Shown: in pieces, positions 1-8,915 of the stretch
Position numbering within the stretch: position 1 is the first letter of the stretch
How the letters are laid out: each line of letters begins with the position of its first letter
NCBI GenBank assembly: GCA_029252195.1
Contig: JAQXBV010000009.1
Location: 1-63,662 of the forward strand
Direction of reading: 5' to 3'
Origin: Yoonia sp.
Lineage (GTDB): Bacteria > Pseudomonadota > Alphaproteobacteria > Rhodobacterales > Rhodobacteraceae
DNA length: 63,662 nt
Position numbers and translations under genes: made by a program
Notes under the pieces: model-generated
What the model was told of the DNA's origin: nothing
The model's input: the letters and a program-made list of their open reading frames with translations, nothing else
Database searches by the model: none

Positions 1-339
1 GAGGTGGACGATAAATCCGTGCTGATATCAAAGGGTAACGCAGGCATCCCCAAGTACCATGACGGCCATATCCACTATGATGGCACCCCTGAATTGATGG
101 GAAAATACGCTGTTCTTGCCCGTCATGCGGGCGCACGAATCATTGGCGGTTGCTGTGGCACCATGCCAGAGCACCTTAGGGCGATGCGTGCCGCATTGGA
201 GGCCTCAGAGGCCGGCCCGCGCCCGTCGCTCGAAGAGATCGCAGAGATCATCGGCGGCTTTTCATCCGAATCCGACGGCACCGACGGCGCGGGCCCAACA
301 GCGTCGCCACGCCGCGGCCGCCGCGCGCCCCGTACTTAA
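1..339 (+). CDS. bmt: Betaine/homocysteine S-methyltransferase, C-terminal part (cut by window edge)
   Basis: Only the last ~112 codons are present; the reading frame is open to the left edge, so the start lies outside. The motif GGCCGTMPEHL (about residues 48-58 of the visible part) is the C-terminal double-Cys zinc site of the Pfam S-methyl_trans family (MetH N-domain, BHMT, MmuM), where zinc activates homocysteine thiolate. A low-complexity Ala/Arg-rich tail follows the catalytic domain. The known family role is methyl transfer to homocysteine to form methionine. It lies about 1.2 kb before a stand-alone corrinoid protein, which suggests that the methyl donor here is a methylcorrinoid rather than free betaine (inference). 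It converges on the radical SAM gene, with 11 bp between the two. Confidence 0.85.
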   Translation, partial: EVDDKSVLISKGNAGIPKYHDGHIHYDGTPELMGKYAVLARHAGARIIGGCCGTMPEHLRAMRAALEASEAGPRPSLEEIAEIIGGFSSESDGTDGAGPTASPRRGRRAPRT

Positions 340-350
340 GAACCGGGGCC

Positions 351-1433
351 TTAAAACAGGTTCAACTGGTCGCCCGCTTGTGGCGGCACTTTGAACAGAT
401 CGGACCGCAGCTCTGGCAGTTTGCGGTCCAATCCTAACCGCCGCGTTGCAAGCTGGAACCGCTGCCGCATCAATTCGGCCCATTGCCCCTGACCTGTCAT
501 GCGCGTGCCAAAGGCAGGGTCGTAATCCTGCCCACCGCGCAATTCGCGCACCCGCGCCATGACTCGTGCGGCCCGATCAGGGAAAGCCTCGGCCAGCCAT
601 TCCTGAAACAGGCCGGAAACCTCACGCGGCAAGCGCAAAACAATCGACGAAGCCGCGACCGCCCCCGCCTCTTTTGCAGCCGTGAGAATCGCTTCTAACT
701 CGTGATCTGTCAGCGCAGGCACCACGGGTGCTACCATCACGCGCACAGGCACCCCCGCTTCTGTCAGCCGCCGTATCGTACGCAGCCTAGTGGCAGGGAG
801 CGGCACGCGCGGCTCCATCGCCCGCGAGGTTTTATTATCGAGCGTCGTGATCGACATGCCAACGCGAACAAGCCCCTTTGCCGCCATCGGCGCCAGAATA
901 TCCACATCGCGCTCTATCAACGTCCCCTTGGTGATAATCGCCACAGGATGGTTGAACCGCGCCAGCACCTCCAGAATGCCGCGCATGATTTGATGTTCTT
1001 TTTCAATCGGTTGGTATGGGTCCGTATTCGATCCAATCGCAATCATCGCGGGCGCATAGCGCGGGTTACGCAACTCATTCTCCAGAATCGCAGGCGCATC
1101 GGGCCGCGCGATCAACTTGGTCTCAAAGTCCAAACCCGGCGACATCCCGAGATAGGCATGGCTGGGCCGCGCATAGCAATAAATGCAGCCGTGCTCGCAG
1201 CCCCGATAGGGATTGATCGTGCGGTCAAACGACAGATCAGGCGAGCTGTTCTTACTGATCACACGGCGCGGCACTTCGATGCTGACCTTGGTCCGCAAGA
1301 CGGGCAATTCCTCATCCCTTGCCCAACCATCATCAACTGATTCCGTGGTCATTTTGTCGTAGCGCACAGGCGGGTTCGACACGGCACCGCGCCCCTTAAG
1401 CCTGACTTGTGACTGATTTATCAATTCCGACAT
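351..1433 (-). CDS. PA0069-family radical SAM protein (spore photoproduct lyase-like)
   Basis: A 360-residue protein with a radical SAM cluster motif in NPYRGCEHGCIYCYARP, where the three Cys of CxxxCxxC bind the 4Fe-4S cluster. Downstream segments such as GSNTDPYQPIEKEH match the PA0069/SPL-like subfamily of radical SAM proteins. Its biochemical role is not established. Resemblance to spore photoproduct lyase suggests DNA repair, and a perfect SOS-type box 12-26 bp upstream of the start codon supports a DNA-damage context. It lies between the homocysteine methyltransferase and corrinoid genes but is transcribed against both, so it need not belong to their pathway. The ATG at 1431-1433 gives the usual family length. 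Confidence 0.85.
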   Translation of the reverse strand: MSELINQSQVRLKGRGAVSNPPVRYDKMTTESVDDGWARDEELPVLRTKVSIEVPRRVISKNSSPDLSFDRTINPYRGCEHGCIYCYARPSHAYLGMSPGLDFETKLIARPDAPAILENELRNPRYAPAMIAIGSNTDPYQPIEKEHQIMRGILEVLARFNHPVAIITKGTLIERDVDILAPMAAKGLVRVGMSITTLDNKTSRAMEPRVPLPATRLRTIRRLTEAGVPVRVMVAPVVPALTDHELEAILTAAKEAGAVAASSIVLRLPREVSGLFQEWLAEAFPDRAARVMARVRELRGGQDYDPAFGTRMTGQGQWAELMRQRFQLATRRLGLDRKLPELRSDLFKVPPQAGDQLNLF

Positions 1434-1444
1434 ACCCTATTTTG

Positions 1445-1459
1445 GAACAAAAGCGGAAC
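1445..1459 (-). promoter_or_regulatory. LexA (SOS) box upstream of the radical SAM gene
   Basis: On the minus strand the sequence reads GTTCCGCTTTTGTTC, a perfect match to the alphaproteobacterial LexA operator GTTC-N7-GTTC. It differs by one base (in the spacer) from the box in front of recA at 16115-16129. It sits 12-26 bp upstream of the start codon at 1433. LexA binding here would repress the radical SAM gene until DNA damage. Confidence 0.75.
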
Positions 1460-1581
1460 TCTCGCAAGCCTTGGTCGGTGACGCGAGAACAAATGTCGCG
1501 AATAGTTGTGTCTCATGTTTCTTTCCAAGCCATTACAGGTCTAAAGTAATGCGCAGACACAGCGCCATGGAGGTTTCCCCA

Positions 1582-2283
1582 ATGTCAGACGACGAAGATA
1601 TCATCCTCTCCGAACTCAGCGACGACGATCTTGTCGCACAGATGTTCGACGACCTTTACGACGGTATGAAGGAAGAGATCGAAGAGGGTGTAAACATCCT
1701 GATCGCGCGCAAATGGGCACCATACGACGTACTGACCAAAGCGCTCGTTGGCGGTATGACCATCGTTGGCGCCGACTTCCGCGACGGCATCTTGTTCGTG
1801 CCAGAGGTTCTTTTGGCAGCAAACGCGATGAAGGGCGGCATGGCCATCCTCAAGCCACTGCTGGCCGAAACAGGCGCGCCACGCGTTGGTAAAATGGTGA
1901 TCGGCACCGTGAAGGGTGACATTCACGACATCGGTAAAAACCTTGTTGGTATGATGATGGAAGGCGCTGGTTTTGAGGTCGTCGACCTTGGCATCAACAA
2001 CTCGGTCGAGAAATATCTTGAGGCAATCGACACCGAAGGCCCTGATATTCTTGGCATGTCCGCCCTGCTCACAACCACTATGCCTTACATGAAGGTCGTG
2101 ATTGATACGCTCGTCGAAAAAGGCATGCGCGAGGACTATATCGTGCTCGTGGGTGGTGCGCCGCTGAACGAAGAGTTCGGTAAAGCCATTGGTGCAGACG
2201 CTTATTGCCGTGACGCGGCGGTTGCCGTGGAAACTGCCAAGACGTTTATGGCCCGCAAGCATAACCAAGCTGCAAACGCCTAA
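1582..2283 (+). CDS. Corrinoid (cobalamin-binding) methyl-carrier protein
   Basis: A 233-residue protein with two domains: an N-terminal four-helix cap (about residues 10-95) and a C-terminal B12-binding Rossmann-like domain. The motif GDIHDIGKNL contains D113, H115 and G118 (DxHxxG), whose His is the lower axial ligand of cobalamin; a distal GGAPLN motif follows. The family (MtaC/MtbC/MttC and the MetH B12 module) shuttles methyl groups between a substrate methyltransferase and an acceptor enzyme. The start at 1582 is chosen because GGAGG lies 8 nt upstream; an in-frame ATG at 1567 would place that motif inside the gene. Likely partners in this window are the homocysteine methyltransferase (left edge), the methyl-THF methyltransferase (22438), the reactivase (39416) and the MttB homologue (61787). 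Confidence 0.93.
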   Translation: MSDDEDIILSELSDDDLVAQMFDDLYDGMKEEIEEGVNILIARKWAPYDVLTKALVGGMTIVGADFRDGILFVPEVLLAANAMKGGMAILKPLLAETGAPRVGKMVIGTVKGDIHDIGKNLVGMMMEGAGFEVVDLGINNSVEKYLEAIDTEGPDILGMSALLTTTMPYMKVVIDTLVEKGMREDYIVLVGGAPLNEEFGKAIGADAYCRDAAVAVETAKTFMARKHNQAANA

Positions 2284-2303
2284 ATCTGACGTCAGATTGA
2301 TCC

Positions 2304-2339
2304 AAGGCCTCGCAGCACGTCTGCGGGGCCTTTTCTTTT
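2304..2339 (+). terminator. Rho-independent terminator after the corrinoid gene
   Basis: A 12-bp stem (AAGGCCTCGCAG pairing with CTGCGGGGCCTT, one G-T pair), a 5-nt loop and a T-rich run. A separate perfect 16-bp palindrome (AATCTGACGTCAGATT, 2283-2298) lies between the stop codon and this hairpin. Confidence 0.85.
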
Positions 2340-2377
2340 AGGCCTTGCGCAACCATCTTAGAAGAAAGGAGCCATAT

Positions 2378-2539
2378 ATGCCGTTTTCACGCCTCGCAGC
2401 CATTCTCGCGGCCGTCATCTGTGCTGCAGCACTGACGGTTTGGGCATTGATGGGCACGCAGGTCGCTACCCCGCGCTGGATCGCGGTTGGCCTTGGCATT
2501 GCGCTGCTTGTCCGCTTCATCGCGAGCCCACGCAAATGA
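2378..2539 (+). CDS. Small two-helix membrane protein
   Basis: A 53-residue protein starting at ATG 2378, with GAAAGGAG a few bases upstream. It has two predicted hydrophobic segments (about residues 6-25 and 32-48) separated by a short polar turn and ends in a basic RFIASPRK tail. I do not recognise a family. Its stop codon overlaps the start of the DUF1638 gene in an ATGA arrangement, so the two are probably translationally coupled. It may anchor or accompany the DUF1638 protein at the membrane, but this rests only on the overlap. Confidence 0.6.
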   Translation: MPFSRLAAILAAVICAAALTVWALMGTQVATPRWIAVGLGIALLVRFIASPRK

Positions 2540-3168
2540 CCGAAATTCCGTCCGATAACACCCTTACGCAAGACGGCTTTATCGCTGTCACAGGTGGTCG
2601 CGTGCTGCTTCTCGCCTGCGGCGCATTGGCCCGCGAGATCCTCGCGGTGAAAGCGGCAAACGGTCTTGGCCATCTCGACCTGCAATGCCTGCCCGCAATC
2701 TATCACAACCATCCAGAACGGATCATTCCAGCCATAGAAGAGCTCGCAGCCAAACACCGTGCCGACTATGACAAAATCTTCGTGGTCTATGCGGACTGCG
2801 GCACGGGCGGACTATTGGCCGCGAAATGTGAAGAGCTGGGCGTCGCGATGGTCGCGGGTCCGCATTGCTACTCGTTCTTCGAAGGCAACGATGTATTCGA
2901 AGCCCGCGACGAGATGACCGCGTTCTATCTCACCGATTTTCTCGTGCGCCAATTCGAGGCCTTCGTCTGGGAGCCCTTGGGTTTGGGCAAACACCCAGCC
3001 CTGCGGGATATGTATTTCGGCAATTATACAAAACTGGTGTATCTGGCCCAGACAAAAGACCCCAAACTCGCCATAAAAGCGCAAGACTGCGCTGCGCGTC
3101 TCGGGCTGGAGTATGAATACCGGTTCACTGGTTACGGTGATTTGGAAACGGCGCTGACGACGCTCTAA
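2536..3168 (+). CDS. DUF1638 domain protein
   Basis: A 210-residue protein whose start at 2536 overlaps the preceding stop codon (ATGA). The segments VYADCGTGG and GPHCYSFFEG carry conserved-looking Cys and His residues typical of DUF1638 and suggest a metal or cofactor site. The family has no established reaction. It is often found beside corrinoid methyltransferase genes in bacteria and methanogens, and here it follows the corrinoid carrier by about 250 bp. A supporting role in corrinoid methyl transfer is therefore likely but inferred. Its end overlaps the convergent sufE gene by 4 bp. Confidence 0.8.
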   Translation: MTEIPSDNTLTQDGFIAVTGGRVLLLACGALAREILAVKAANGLGHLDLQCLPAIYHNHPERIIPAIEELAAKHRADYDKIFVVYADCGTGGLLAAKCEELGVAMVAGPHCYSFFEGNDVFEARDEMTAFYLTDFLVRQFEAFVWEPLGLGKHPALRDMYFGNYTKLVYLAQTKDPKLAIKAQDCAARLGLEYEYRFTGYGDLETALTTL

Positions 3169-3566
3169 ACCGCAGTCAGCCTCACCCGCTCGATCATGGC
3201 GCGCACGCCGTTGGAGCGCTGCGACGACAGATGTTCATGCAAGCCCAAACGCGCGAGTTCTGCATGGGCATCAACCGCCTGCACCTCGGCCACCGTCAGC
3301 CCGTTATAAAGCGCCGCAATCACCGCAATCAATCCGCGCACGATCATCGCGTCACTGTCGCCGCGAAACCGGTAGATCCCGTTTTCGACCTGCGGCACCA
3401 TCCAGACCTGCGAGGCGCAGCCGTCAACCTTGGTCGCAGGCACCCGAAAGGCATCTTCCAGCGGGTCCATCGCCTTGCCCATTTCTATGACATGGCGATA
3501 ACGATCTTCCCAATCGTCCAGAAACTCAAAATCTTCGGCGATTTCTTCAAAGGCGGCGCTGGCCAT
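3165..3566 (-). CDS. sufE: SufE-family sulfur acceptor
   Basis: A 133-residue protein of SufE length. It carries KVDGCASQVWM, where the Cys accepts persulfide sulfur from the SufS cysteine desulfurase before delivery to the SufBCD scaffold for Fe-S cluster assembly. The start at 3566 (MASAAFEEI) is preceded by GAGGAG at good spacing; the open frame extends 9 codons further upstream without a better site. No other suf genes are nearby. Confidence 0.88.
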   Translation of the reverse strand: MASAAFEEIAEDFEFLDDWEDRYRHVIEMGKAMDPLEDAFRVPATKVDGCASQVWMVPQVENGIYRFRGDSDAMIVRGLIAVIAALYNGLTVAEVQAVDAHAELARLGLHEHLSSQRSNGVRAMIERVRLTAV

Positions 3567-3693
3567 GCAATTTCTCCTCGGTCGACATGCCATTGATCTA
3601 GGCCTGATTGGCGCTCAGGTCCAGAGGGCGCTTTTCAAGGCCGCGCCAATCCGTTACCCAAATGGCAAATGATTTGTCGAAAGGCCCCAACCT

Positions 3694-4179
3694 ATGCGCG
3701 TGACCCTGCCCCTTTTGCTTTGTGCTGCACTCACTGTGACAGGATGTGCACGCGTGTCGCAATCAAAGCTGAACCCGCTCAACTGGTTCGGCAGCTCGGC
3801 ACCCTCCGTTATGACCGCTGAAGGCACCAGACAGCCCCTCGTGCCCGAAACCCGCGCGACAAAGGTCGTCGATGCGCGTGGCGCAATTGATCAGGTCACG
3901 ACGCTGGTCATCGAAAAGACTGCTGACGGCGCATTGGTGCGCGCCACAGGTATCGCCAGCACACAAGGCCAGTTCAACGCGCAATTGGTGCCCATTTCCA
4001 ATGAGCGCGGCACATTGACCTTTGCGTTCCGCATTCAGGCAGCATCAGGTTTCTCTGGGGTCAACTCGGCCTTTTCAAGGCAAGTGACCGTGGCACGATT
4101 CCTGTCGTTCGCAGATTTGGCAGACGTGCGCAGGATCGTGGTGCAAGGGGCCACAAACGCCCGCAGCGCCGCGCGTTAA
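3694..4179 (+). CDS. Predicted lipoprotein of unknown function
   Basis: A 161-residue protein with a signal peptide ending in the lipobox VTGC (Cys18). This predicts diacylation and anchoring to the inner or outer membrane, facing the periplasm. The mature part has a Pro/Ser-rich stretch followed by a roughly 100-residue domain that looks mostly beta-stranded. I do not recognise a named family. It converges on rnd, with a 4-bp overlap, and has no operon partners. Confidence 0.75.
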   Translation: MRVTLPLLLCAALTVTGCARVSQSKLNPLNWFGSSAPSVMTAEGTRQPLVPETRATKVVDARGAIDQVTTLVIEKTADGALVRATGIASTQGQFNAQLVPISNERGTLTFAFRIQAASGFSGVNSAFSRQVTVARFLSFADLADVRRIVVQGATNARSAAR

Positions 4180-5333
4180 AGCGCGACGGTTACGACCTTC
4201 TGACCCTTCACAGCCAGACCGACCTTGCCGTCGCACAGACGCAAGGCCTCGTCACCGAACACCTCTTTGCGCCAGCCGCGCATTGCGGGCACATTGCGCT
4301 CGCCTGCGGCCAAAGCATCAAGGTCGGCCGACGATGCAATCAGCTTTGACGCCACATCTTCATTATCAGAAATCGCCTTAAGCAAGACCCGCAGCATATC
4401 AGCCAGCGCTGGGTTCACCTGCAATTTGGCGCGCGCCAGATCGGGCTTCGGCAAAGCGTCATTGGGCAAAGCAACCCCTGCCTTCACAGCGTCCAGAATC
4501 CCTTGGGCGATATCACCCCGACGGGCCTCGCGGAGCAAAAGCCGCGAGCGGCTCAGGTCCTGTTCGTTTTGCGGCTTGGTTGAGGCTAATTCCACCAGCG
4601 CATCGTCCTTATACACACGGCTGCGCGGGATATCGCGCCCTTGCGCATAGGTTTCGCGGAACCGCGCCAATTCGCGCACAATCCCAAGGAATCGCGCCGA
4701 CGTCGTTCGTGTCTTGACGCGGCGCCATGCCTCGTCAGGATCGGCCTGATAGGTCGCAGGGTCGTTGAGCACGGCCATCTCTTCGGCGACCCATTTCTTG
4801 CGGCCCGATTTGTCCAAACGCGCGGATAAATGCTCGTAGATGTCGCGCAGATAGGTCACATCGCCCACCGCATATTTTGCCTGAGCATCAGTCAGCGGAC
4901 GGCGTGACCAATCGGTAAAGCGTGAGGATTTGTCCAAATCTGCCTTACAAATCTTGCGCACCAAGGTCTCGTAGCCGACCTGCTCGCCAAAGCCGCAAAC
5001 CATCGCAGCCACTTGCGTATCAAACAAAGGCGTCGGGATAATCCCCTGATCGACGTGGAAAATTTCGAGATCTTGGCGAGCTGCGTGAAAAACTTTCACC
5101 ACAGACACATTTTCAAACAAGTCGTAAAGCGGCGCAAGTGACAGCCCCTCGACCAGCGGGTCCACAATACAAGCGTCCTCGCCCTTGTCGTCCTGATAGG
5201 CCAGTTGGATCAAACACAGCTTGGAATAATAGGTCCGCTCTCGCAAAAACTCTGTATCTACAGTCACATAGGGCCGTTTAGCCGCTTCAATGCAGAACGC
5301 GGCCAGCGCGTCAGTCGTCGTGATCGTTTTCAT
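4176..5333 (-). CDS. rnd: Ribonuclease D
   Basis: A 385-residue protein. The N-terminal DEDD 3'-5' exonuclease domain shows ExoI (VDTEFLRERTYY, metal-binding D and E), ExoII (VFHAARQDLEIF) and ExoIII (YAVGDVTYL). A C-terminal HRDC-type region follows (about residues 205-290). RNase D trims the 3' ends of tRNA precursors and other small RNAs in the cytoplasm. The length matches the family. It is upstream of purMN in sequence order on the same strand but separated by about 75 bp from the purN stop, so it may be its own unit. Confidence 0.93.
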   Translation of the reverse strand: MKTITTTDALAAFCIEAAKRPYVTVDTEFLRERTYYSKLCLIQLAYQDDKGEDACIVDPLVEGLSLAPLYDLFENVSVVKVFHAARQDLEIFHVDQGIIPTPLFDTQVAAMVCGFGEQVGYETLVRKICKADLDKSSRFTDWSRRPLTDAQAKYAVGDVTYLRDIYEHLSARLDKSGRKKWVAEEMAVLNDPATYQADPDEAWRRVKTRTTSARFLGIVRELARFRETYAQGRDIPRSRVYKDDALVELASTKPQNEQDLSRSRLLLREARRGDIAQGILDAVKAGVALPNDALPKPDLARAKLQVNPALADMLRVLLKAISDNEDVASKLIASSADLDALAAGERNVPAMRGWRKEVFGDEALRLCDGKVGLAVKGQKVVTVAL

Positions 5334-5407
5334 AAGTTTTCCGCGTTTTTGCTCTTCGGCCTCAATAATCGCCCTGTCATATGCGATTAGTGGTTCAAAA
5401 GAAAGGA

Positions 5408-6004
5408 TTACATCCCAATCATGACCGGTTCGCGATTACCAACTGCAAATCGACGCAAAACGGCGGGGTAAAGGGCGTGTTCAAGCGGGAGCACTTTGGC
5501 GGCCAAAGTGTCGGGCGTGTCATCGGGTGCAATGGTCACCTGTGCCTGACCCAGAATTGGGCCTCCGTCCAACTCGGCCGTCACCTCATGTACCGTGCAG
5601 CCATGCACCGCGTCACCGGCCTCGATTGCGCGGGCATGGGTGTGCAGACCGCGATATTTGGGCAAAAGCGATGGGTGGATATTGAGCATCCGGCCCGCCC
5701 ATTTGGCGGTAAAATCGCCTGACAGAATCCGCATAAAGCCCGCCAAACAAACGATATCCGGCTCGGCGGCCATCAATGCCCCATGGAGCGCCGCCTCGAA
5801 TACCAGTCGGTCTTTGCCAAAAATCTTGTGATCCAAAACCTGCGTCGGAATGCCAAGTGCGGCAGCCTTAATCAGCCCGCCCGCATCAGGAATATTCGAC
5901 AAAACAAGCACAGGCTGACAAGGATGGTCGCCCGTCATATCGTGGACGAGCGAGACCATATTCGAGCCGCCTCCCGAGATCAGGATTGCGACCCGCTTTT
6001 TCAA
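5408..6004 (-). CDS. purN: Phosphoribosylglycinamide formyltransferase
   Basis: A 198-residue GART enzyme that transfers the formyl group of 10-formyl-THF to GAR in purine synthesis. Visible signatures are the N-terminal [12 protein letters not shown] phosphate loop, the catalytic segment [14 protein letters not shown] (Asn, His) and [15 protein letters not shown] with the catalytic Asp. The start codon overlaps the purM stop in a 4-bp ATGA arrangement, giving a purM-purN operon. Confidence 0.95.
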   Translation of the reverse strand: MKKRVAILISGGGSNMVSLVHDMTGDHPCQPVLVLSNIPDAGGLIKAAALGIPTQVLDHKIFGKDRLVFEAALHGALMAAEPDIVCLAGFMRILSGDFTAKWAGRMLNIHPSLLPKYRGLHTHARAIEAGDAVHGCTVHEVTAELDGGPILGQAQVTIAPDDTPDTLAAKVLPLEHALYPAVLRRFAVGNREPVMIGM

Positions 6005-7041
6005 ACCAGCGCGCCTGTATAAGAGACGCCTTCGCCCGCAACGACGGTGCCCAGCGTGTAAACCGTTTCGCCTGCACCTTGCAGGATCGCGGTTAGGGCC
6101 CCCGCCTGATCCGCAGAAACCGCCAGAACCATGCCAACGCCCGCGTTAAATGTCTTAAGAAGTTCGGCCTGCTCCATCTCGGCAGTGGCTACCAACCATT
6201 TGAAAACAGGTGGCAATTCCCACGCAGTCAAATCAATCTGCGCACCCAATCCCTCGGGCAAAACGCGCGGCAGGTTTTCCGTCAAGCCGCCGCCTGTGAT
6301 ATGCGCCAAAGCGTGCACACCGCCAGCGTTTACAGCCGCCAATGCGGACTTCACATAAAGCCGCGTCGGGGCCAGAAGGGCTGCACCGAGGGTCTCATCT
6401 GAGAACGGCGCCTGATCAGACCAAGCCAGCCCAGACACCTCAACAATGCGACGCACCAGCGAATAGCCGTTGGAATGCACGCCGTCAGACGCAAGGCCCA
6501 GCAGAACATCGCCCGCGACAACGCCTTGCGGCATGTCCTGACCGCGTTCCATCGCACCCACGGCAAAGCCTGCAAGATCAAAATCGCCCTTGTGATACAT
6601 CCCTGGCATCTCGGCGGTTTCACCACCAATGAGCGCGCAACCCGACAGCTCGCAGCCCTTTGCGATGCCATTGATGATCCGCGTTGCCTCGTCGAGCTCC
6701 AACTTGCTAGTGGCGAAATAATCGAGGAAAAACAATGGTTCCGCACCTTGGCAAACCAGATCATTGACGCACATCGCAACCAGATCAATACCAATCGTAT
6801 CGACGTTGCCTGTGTCAATTGCGATCCGCAGCTTGGTGCCGACGCCGTCAGTGGCCGCGACCAAAATCGGGTCTTTATAACCCGCGCCCTTAAGATCAAA
6901 CAGCGCGCCGAAACCGCCAAGCCCCGACATCACGCCAGACCGTGAGGTGCGTTTAGCGGCGGGTTTGATCCGCTCTACCAGCGTATTACCAGCGTCGATA
7001 TCTACGCCAGCGTCGGCATATGTCAGGCCCTTTTTGGTCAT
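6001..7041 (-). CDS. purM: Phosphoribosylformylglycinamidine cyclo-ligase (AIR synthetase)
   Basis: A 346-residue protein from the ATG at 7041 ([12 protein letters not shown]), the usual PurM length. GGGG lies 9 nt upstream; an in-frame ATG at 7050 is possible. It catalyses ATP-dependent closure of FGAM to AIR. Family motifs are [30 protein letters not shown] and [13 protein letters not shown]. The open frame runs a further 80 codons upstream without family similarity. It is the first gene of the purMN operon. Confidence 0.95.
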   Translation of the reverse strand: MTKKGLTYADAGVDIDAGNTLVERIKPAAKRTSRSGVMSGLGGFGALFDLKGAGYKDPILVAATDGVGTKLRIAIDTGNVDTIGIDLVAMCVNDLVCQGAEPLFFLDYFATSKLELDEATRIINGIAKGCELSGCALIGGETAEMPGMYHKGDFDLAGFAVGAMERGQDMPQGVVAGDVLLGLASDGVHSNGYSLVRRIVEVSGLAWSDQAPFSDETLGAALLAPTRLYVKSALAAVNAGGVHALAHITGGGLTENLPRVLPEGLGAQIDLTAWELPPVFKWLVATAEMEQAELLKTFNAGVGMVLAVSADQAGALTAILQGAGETVYTLGTVVAGEGVSYTGALV

Positions 7042-7210
7042 CACGGTCATCCCCAAAGCGAAATTTGATATGCCGATACCGCAATGAACCAAGGCGCGCA
7101 ACGCTATGCACGCGGACTGAACAAGAAATGCACGTTCCGTGCACCAGCTATCACGCGATTTTAACCTTTTCTCAGGCAAAGTCAGGGCAGCCCTACGGAA
7201 GGATTCTGCC

Positions 7211-7459
7211 ATGCACCGCTTGATTTTGCTTTTTGCCTCCTTGATGCCAATGATGGCCCACGCCGAAGGGATCACATTCGAGGACGGCCCTTGGATCGCG
7301 ATTCCGGCAGGCCTTATTTACGAGCCGCAGCGCACGCCGATGGAGGAAATTCGCGCGCTTGCAGATTTGGACGGCGATCCCACTGTGACCACATCTCAAG
7401 AGCATGAAATGATCGCGCTACTCGTGCAATTGCTTGGGGCAGAACCGGCAGAACAGTAA
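7211..7459 (+). CDS. Small secreted protein, unknown function
   Basis: An 82-residue protein with a clear Sec signal peptide: basic HR, a hydrophobic stretch to residue 15, and cleavage predicted after AHA18. The mature part of about 64 residues is acidic and contains no Cys. GGAAGG lies about 8 nt upstream of the ATG at 7211. I do not recognise a family. It stands alone between divergent purM and the tRNA gene. Confidence 0.6.
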   Translation: MHRLILLFASLMPMMAHAEGITFEDGPWIAIPAGLIYEPQRTPMEEIRALADLDGDPTVTTSQEHEMIALLVQLLGAEPAEQ

Positions 7460-7505
7460 TCTGGTCTTGACCGTGCCTGTCTGAATGCTATCCCTCGCCC
7501 TCAGG

Positions 7506-7582
7506 GGGCCTGTAGCTCAATTGGTTAGAGCAGAGCGCTCATAACGCTTTGGTTGGGGGTTCAAGTCCCTCCGGGCCTACCA
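7506..7582 (+). tRNA. tRNA with CAU anticodon, probably tRNA-Ile2 (k2CAU)
   Basis: A 77-nt cloverleaf with encoded CCA. The acceptor arms GGGCCTG and CGGGCCT pair, the D-arm AGCTCAATTGGTTAGAGC is standard, the anticodon loop is CTCATAA and the T-arm is GGGGGTTCAAGTCCCTC. CAU is used by tRNA-Met and by lysidine-modified tRNA-Ile2. The anticodon stem GAGCG-CGCTT resembles alphaproteobacterial tRNA-Ile2 rather than elongator Met, so Ile2 is preferred, with Met as the alternative. Confidence 0.9.
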
Positions 7583-7616
7583 CATCCACTCGTGGATGCC
7601 GTATACAACTGTATAC
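7583..7616 (+). other. Two small palindromes after the tRNA
   Basis: CATCCAC-TC-GTGGATG (7583-7598) forms a 7-bp hairpin directly after the CCA end. It is followed by two GTATAC palindromes separated by 4 nt (7601-7616). A C/T-rich stretch with TTTC follows. The first hairpin may serve tRNA 3' processing or termination. Confidence 0.45.
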
Positions 7617-7686
7617 CACCCCTCTTTCACCTTAAGTTAATCTGCGCTATGCCAAGGTCAGGATTAACCCCCAGGCGGAGAGACAC

Positions 7687-8895
7687 ATGTCCAAGATTAA
7701 GGTCGCTAACCCAGTCGTCGAACTCGACGGCGACGAGATGACACGGATCATCTGGGATTTTATCAAGCAAAAGCTGATTCTGCCCTATCTGGATATTGAT
7801 CTGAAGTATTACGACCTTGCCATGGAAGTCCGCGACGAGACCAACGACCAGATCACTATCGATGCCGCCGAAGCGATCAAAAAATATGGCGTCGGCGTCA
7901 AATGTGCGACGATCACCCCTGACGAGGCCCGCGTCGAGGAATTTGGCCTCAAGCAGATGTGGCGCAGCCCGAACGGGACAATCCGCAACATCCTTGGCGG
8001 CGTGGTGTTCCGCGCGCCGATCATCTGCAAAAACGTGCCACGCCTCGTGCCCGGTTGGACCGACCCGATTGTGATCGGGCGTCACGCTTTTGGGGATCAG
8101 TACAAGGCCACCGACTTTCTGATGCCGGGGCCCGGTAAACTCACGATGAAATTCGTGGGCGACGATGGCACGGTCATCGAAAAGACGGTCTTTGACGCCC
8201 CATCCGCGGGTGTGGCGATGGGCATGTATAACCTTGATGACAGCATCATCGACTTTGCCCGCGCGTCGCTGAACTACGGCCTGAACATCGGCTGGCCCGT
8301 CTATCTGTCAACGAAAAATACAATTCTGAAGGCCTATGACGGCCGCTTCAAGGATCTGTTTCAGCAGGTTTACGATGCGGAATTCGCCGATAAATTCAAA
8401 GAGGCAGGCATCTATTATGAACACCGCCTGATCGACGACATGGTCGCCTCGGCGATGAAATGGTCGGGAAAATTCGTCTGGGCCTGTAAAAACTACGACG
8501 GCGACGTGCAGTCTGATACGGTCGCGCAAGGCTTCGGCTCGCTTGGCTTGATGACATCGCAACTGATGACCCCCGATGGCAAGATCGTCGAAGCAGAAGC
8601 GGCGCACGGCACCGTGACGCGCCACTACCGCCAGCACCAAGCAGGCCAAGCCACATCGACAAACTCAATCGCGTCGATCTTTGCTTGGACAGGCGGGCTC
8701 AAGCACCGCGCGAAGCTCGATGACAACGCCCAGTTGATGACATTCGCCAATACGCTGGAAAAGGTAGTCGTGGACACCGTCGAAAGCGGTTACATGACCA
8801 AAGATCTCGCACTTCTGGTTGGCCCCGACCAGAAATGGCTAACAACGGTCGGCTTCTTGGAGAAAATCGCAAGCAACCTCGACGCGGCGATGTAA
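7687..8895 (+). CDS. icd: NADP-dependent isocitrate dehydrogenase (eukaryotic-type)
   Basis: A 402-residue protein, the length of the dimeric eukaryotic-type NADP-IDH subfamily rather than the E. coli Icd type. It begins [19 protein letters not shown]; the substrate loop [16 protein letters not shown] and the metal/cofactor segment [14 protein letters not shown] are present. It oxidatively decarboxylates isocitrate to 2-oxoglutarate in the TCA cycle. A GGAGAG ribosome-binding site precedes the ATG, and a strong terminator follows, so it is monocistronic. Confidence 0.96.
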   Translation: MSKIKVANPVVELDGDEMTRIIWDFIKQKLILPYLDIDLKYYDLAMEVRDETNDQITIDAAEAIKKYGVGVKCATITPDEARVEEFGLKQMWRSPNGTIRNILGGVVFRAPIICKNVPRLVPGWTDPIVIGRHAFGDQYKATDFLMPGPGKLTMKFVGDDGTVIEKTVFDAPSAGVAMGMYNLDDSIIDFARASLNYGLNIGWPVYLSTKNTILKAYDGRFKDLFQQVYDAEFADKFKEAGIYYEHRLIDDMVASAMKWSGKFVWACKNYDGDVQSDTVAQGFGSLGLMTSQLMTPDGKIVEAEAAHGTVTRHYRQHQAGQATSTNSIASIFAWTGGLKHRAKLDDNAQLMTFANTLEKVVVDTVESGYMTKDLALLVGPDQKWLTTVGFLEKIASNLDAAM

Positions 8896-8915
8896 TTTCC
8901 ACACAGCACGATATC

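Noticed and set aside
1460..1581. SAM or cobalamin riboswitch in front of the corrinoid gene
   Set aside because: Only a weak CTCGC/GCGAG pairing is visible; the conserved B12-box and SAM-II or SAM/SAH cores were not found.
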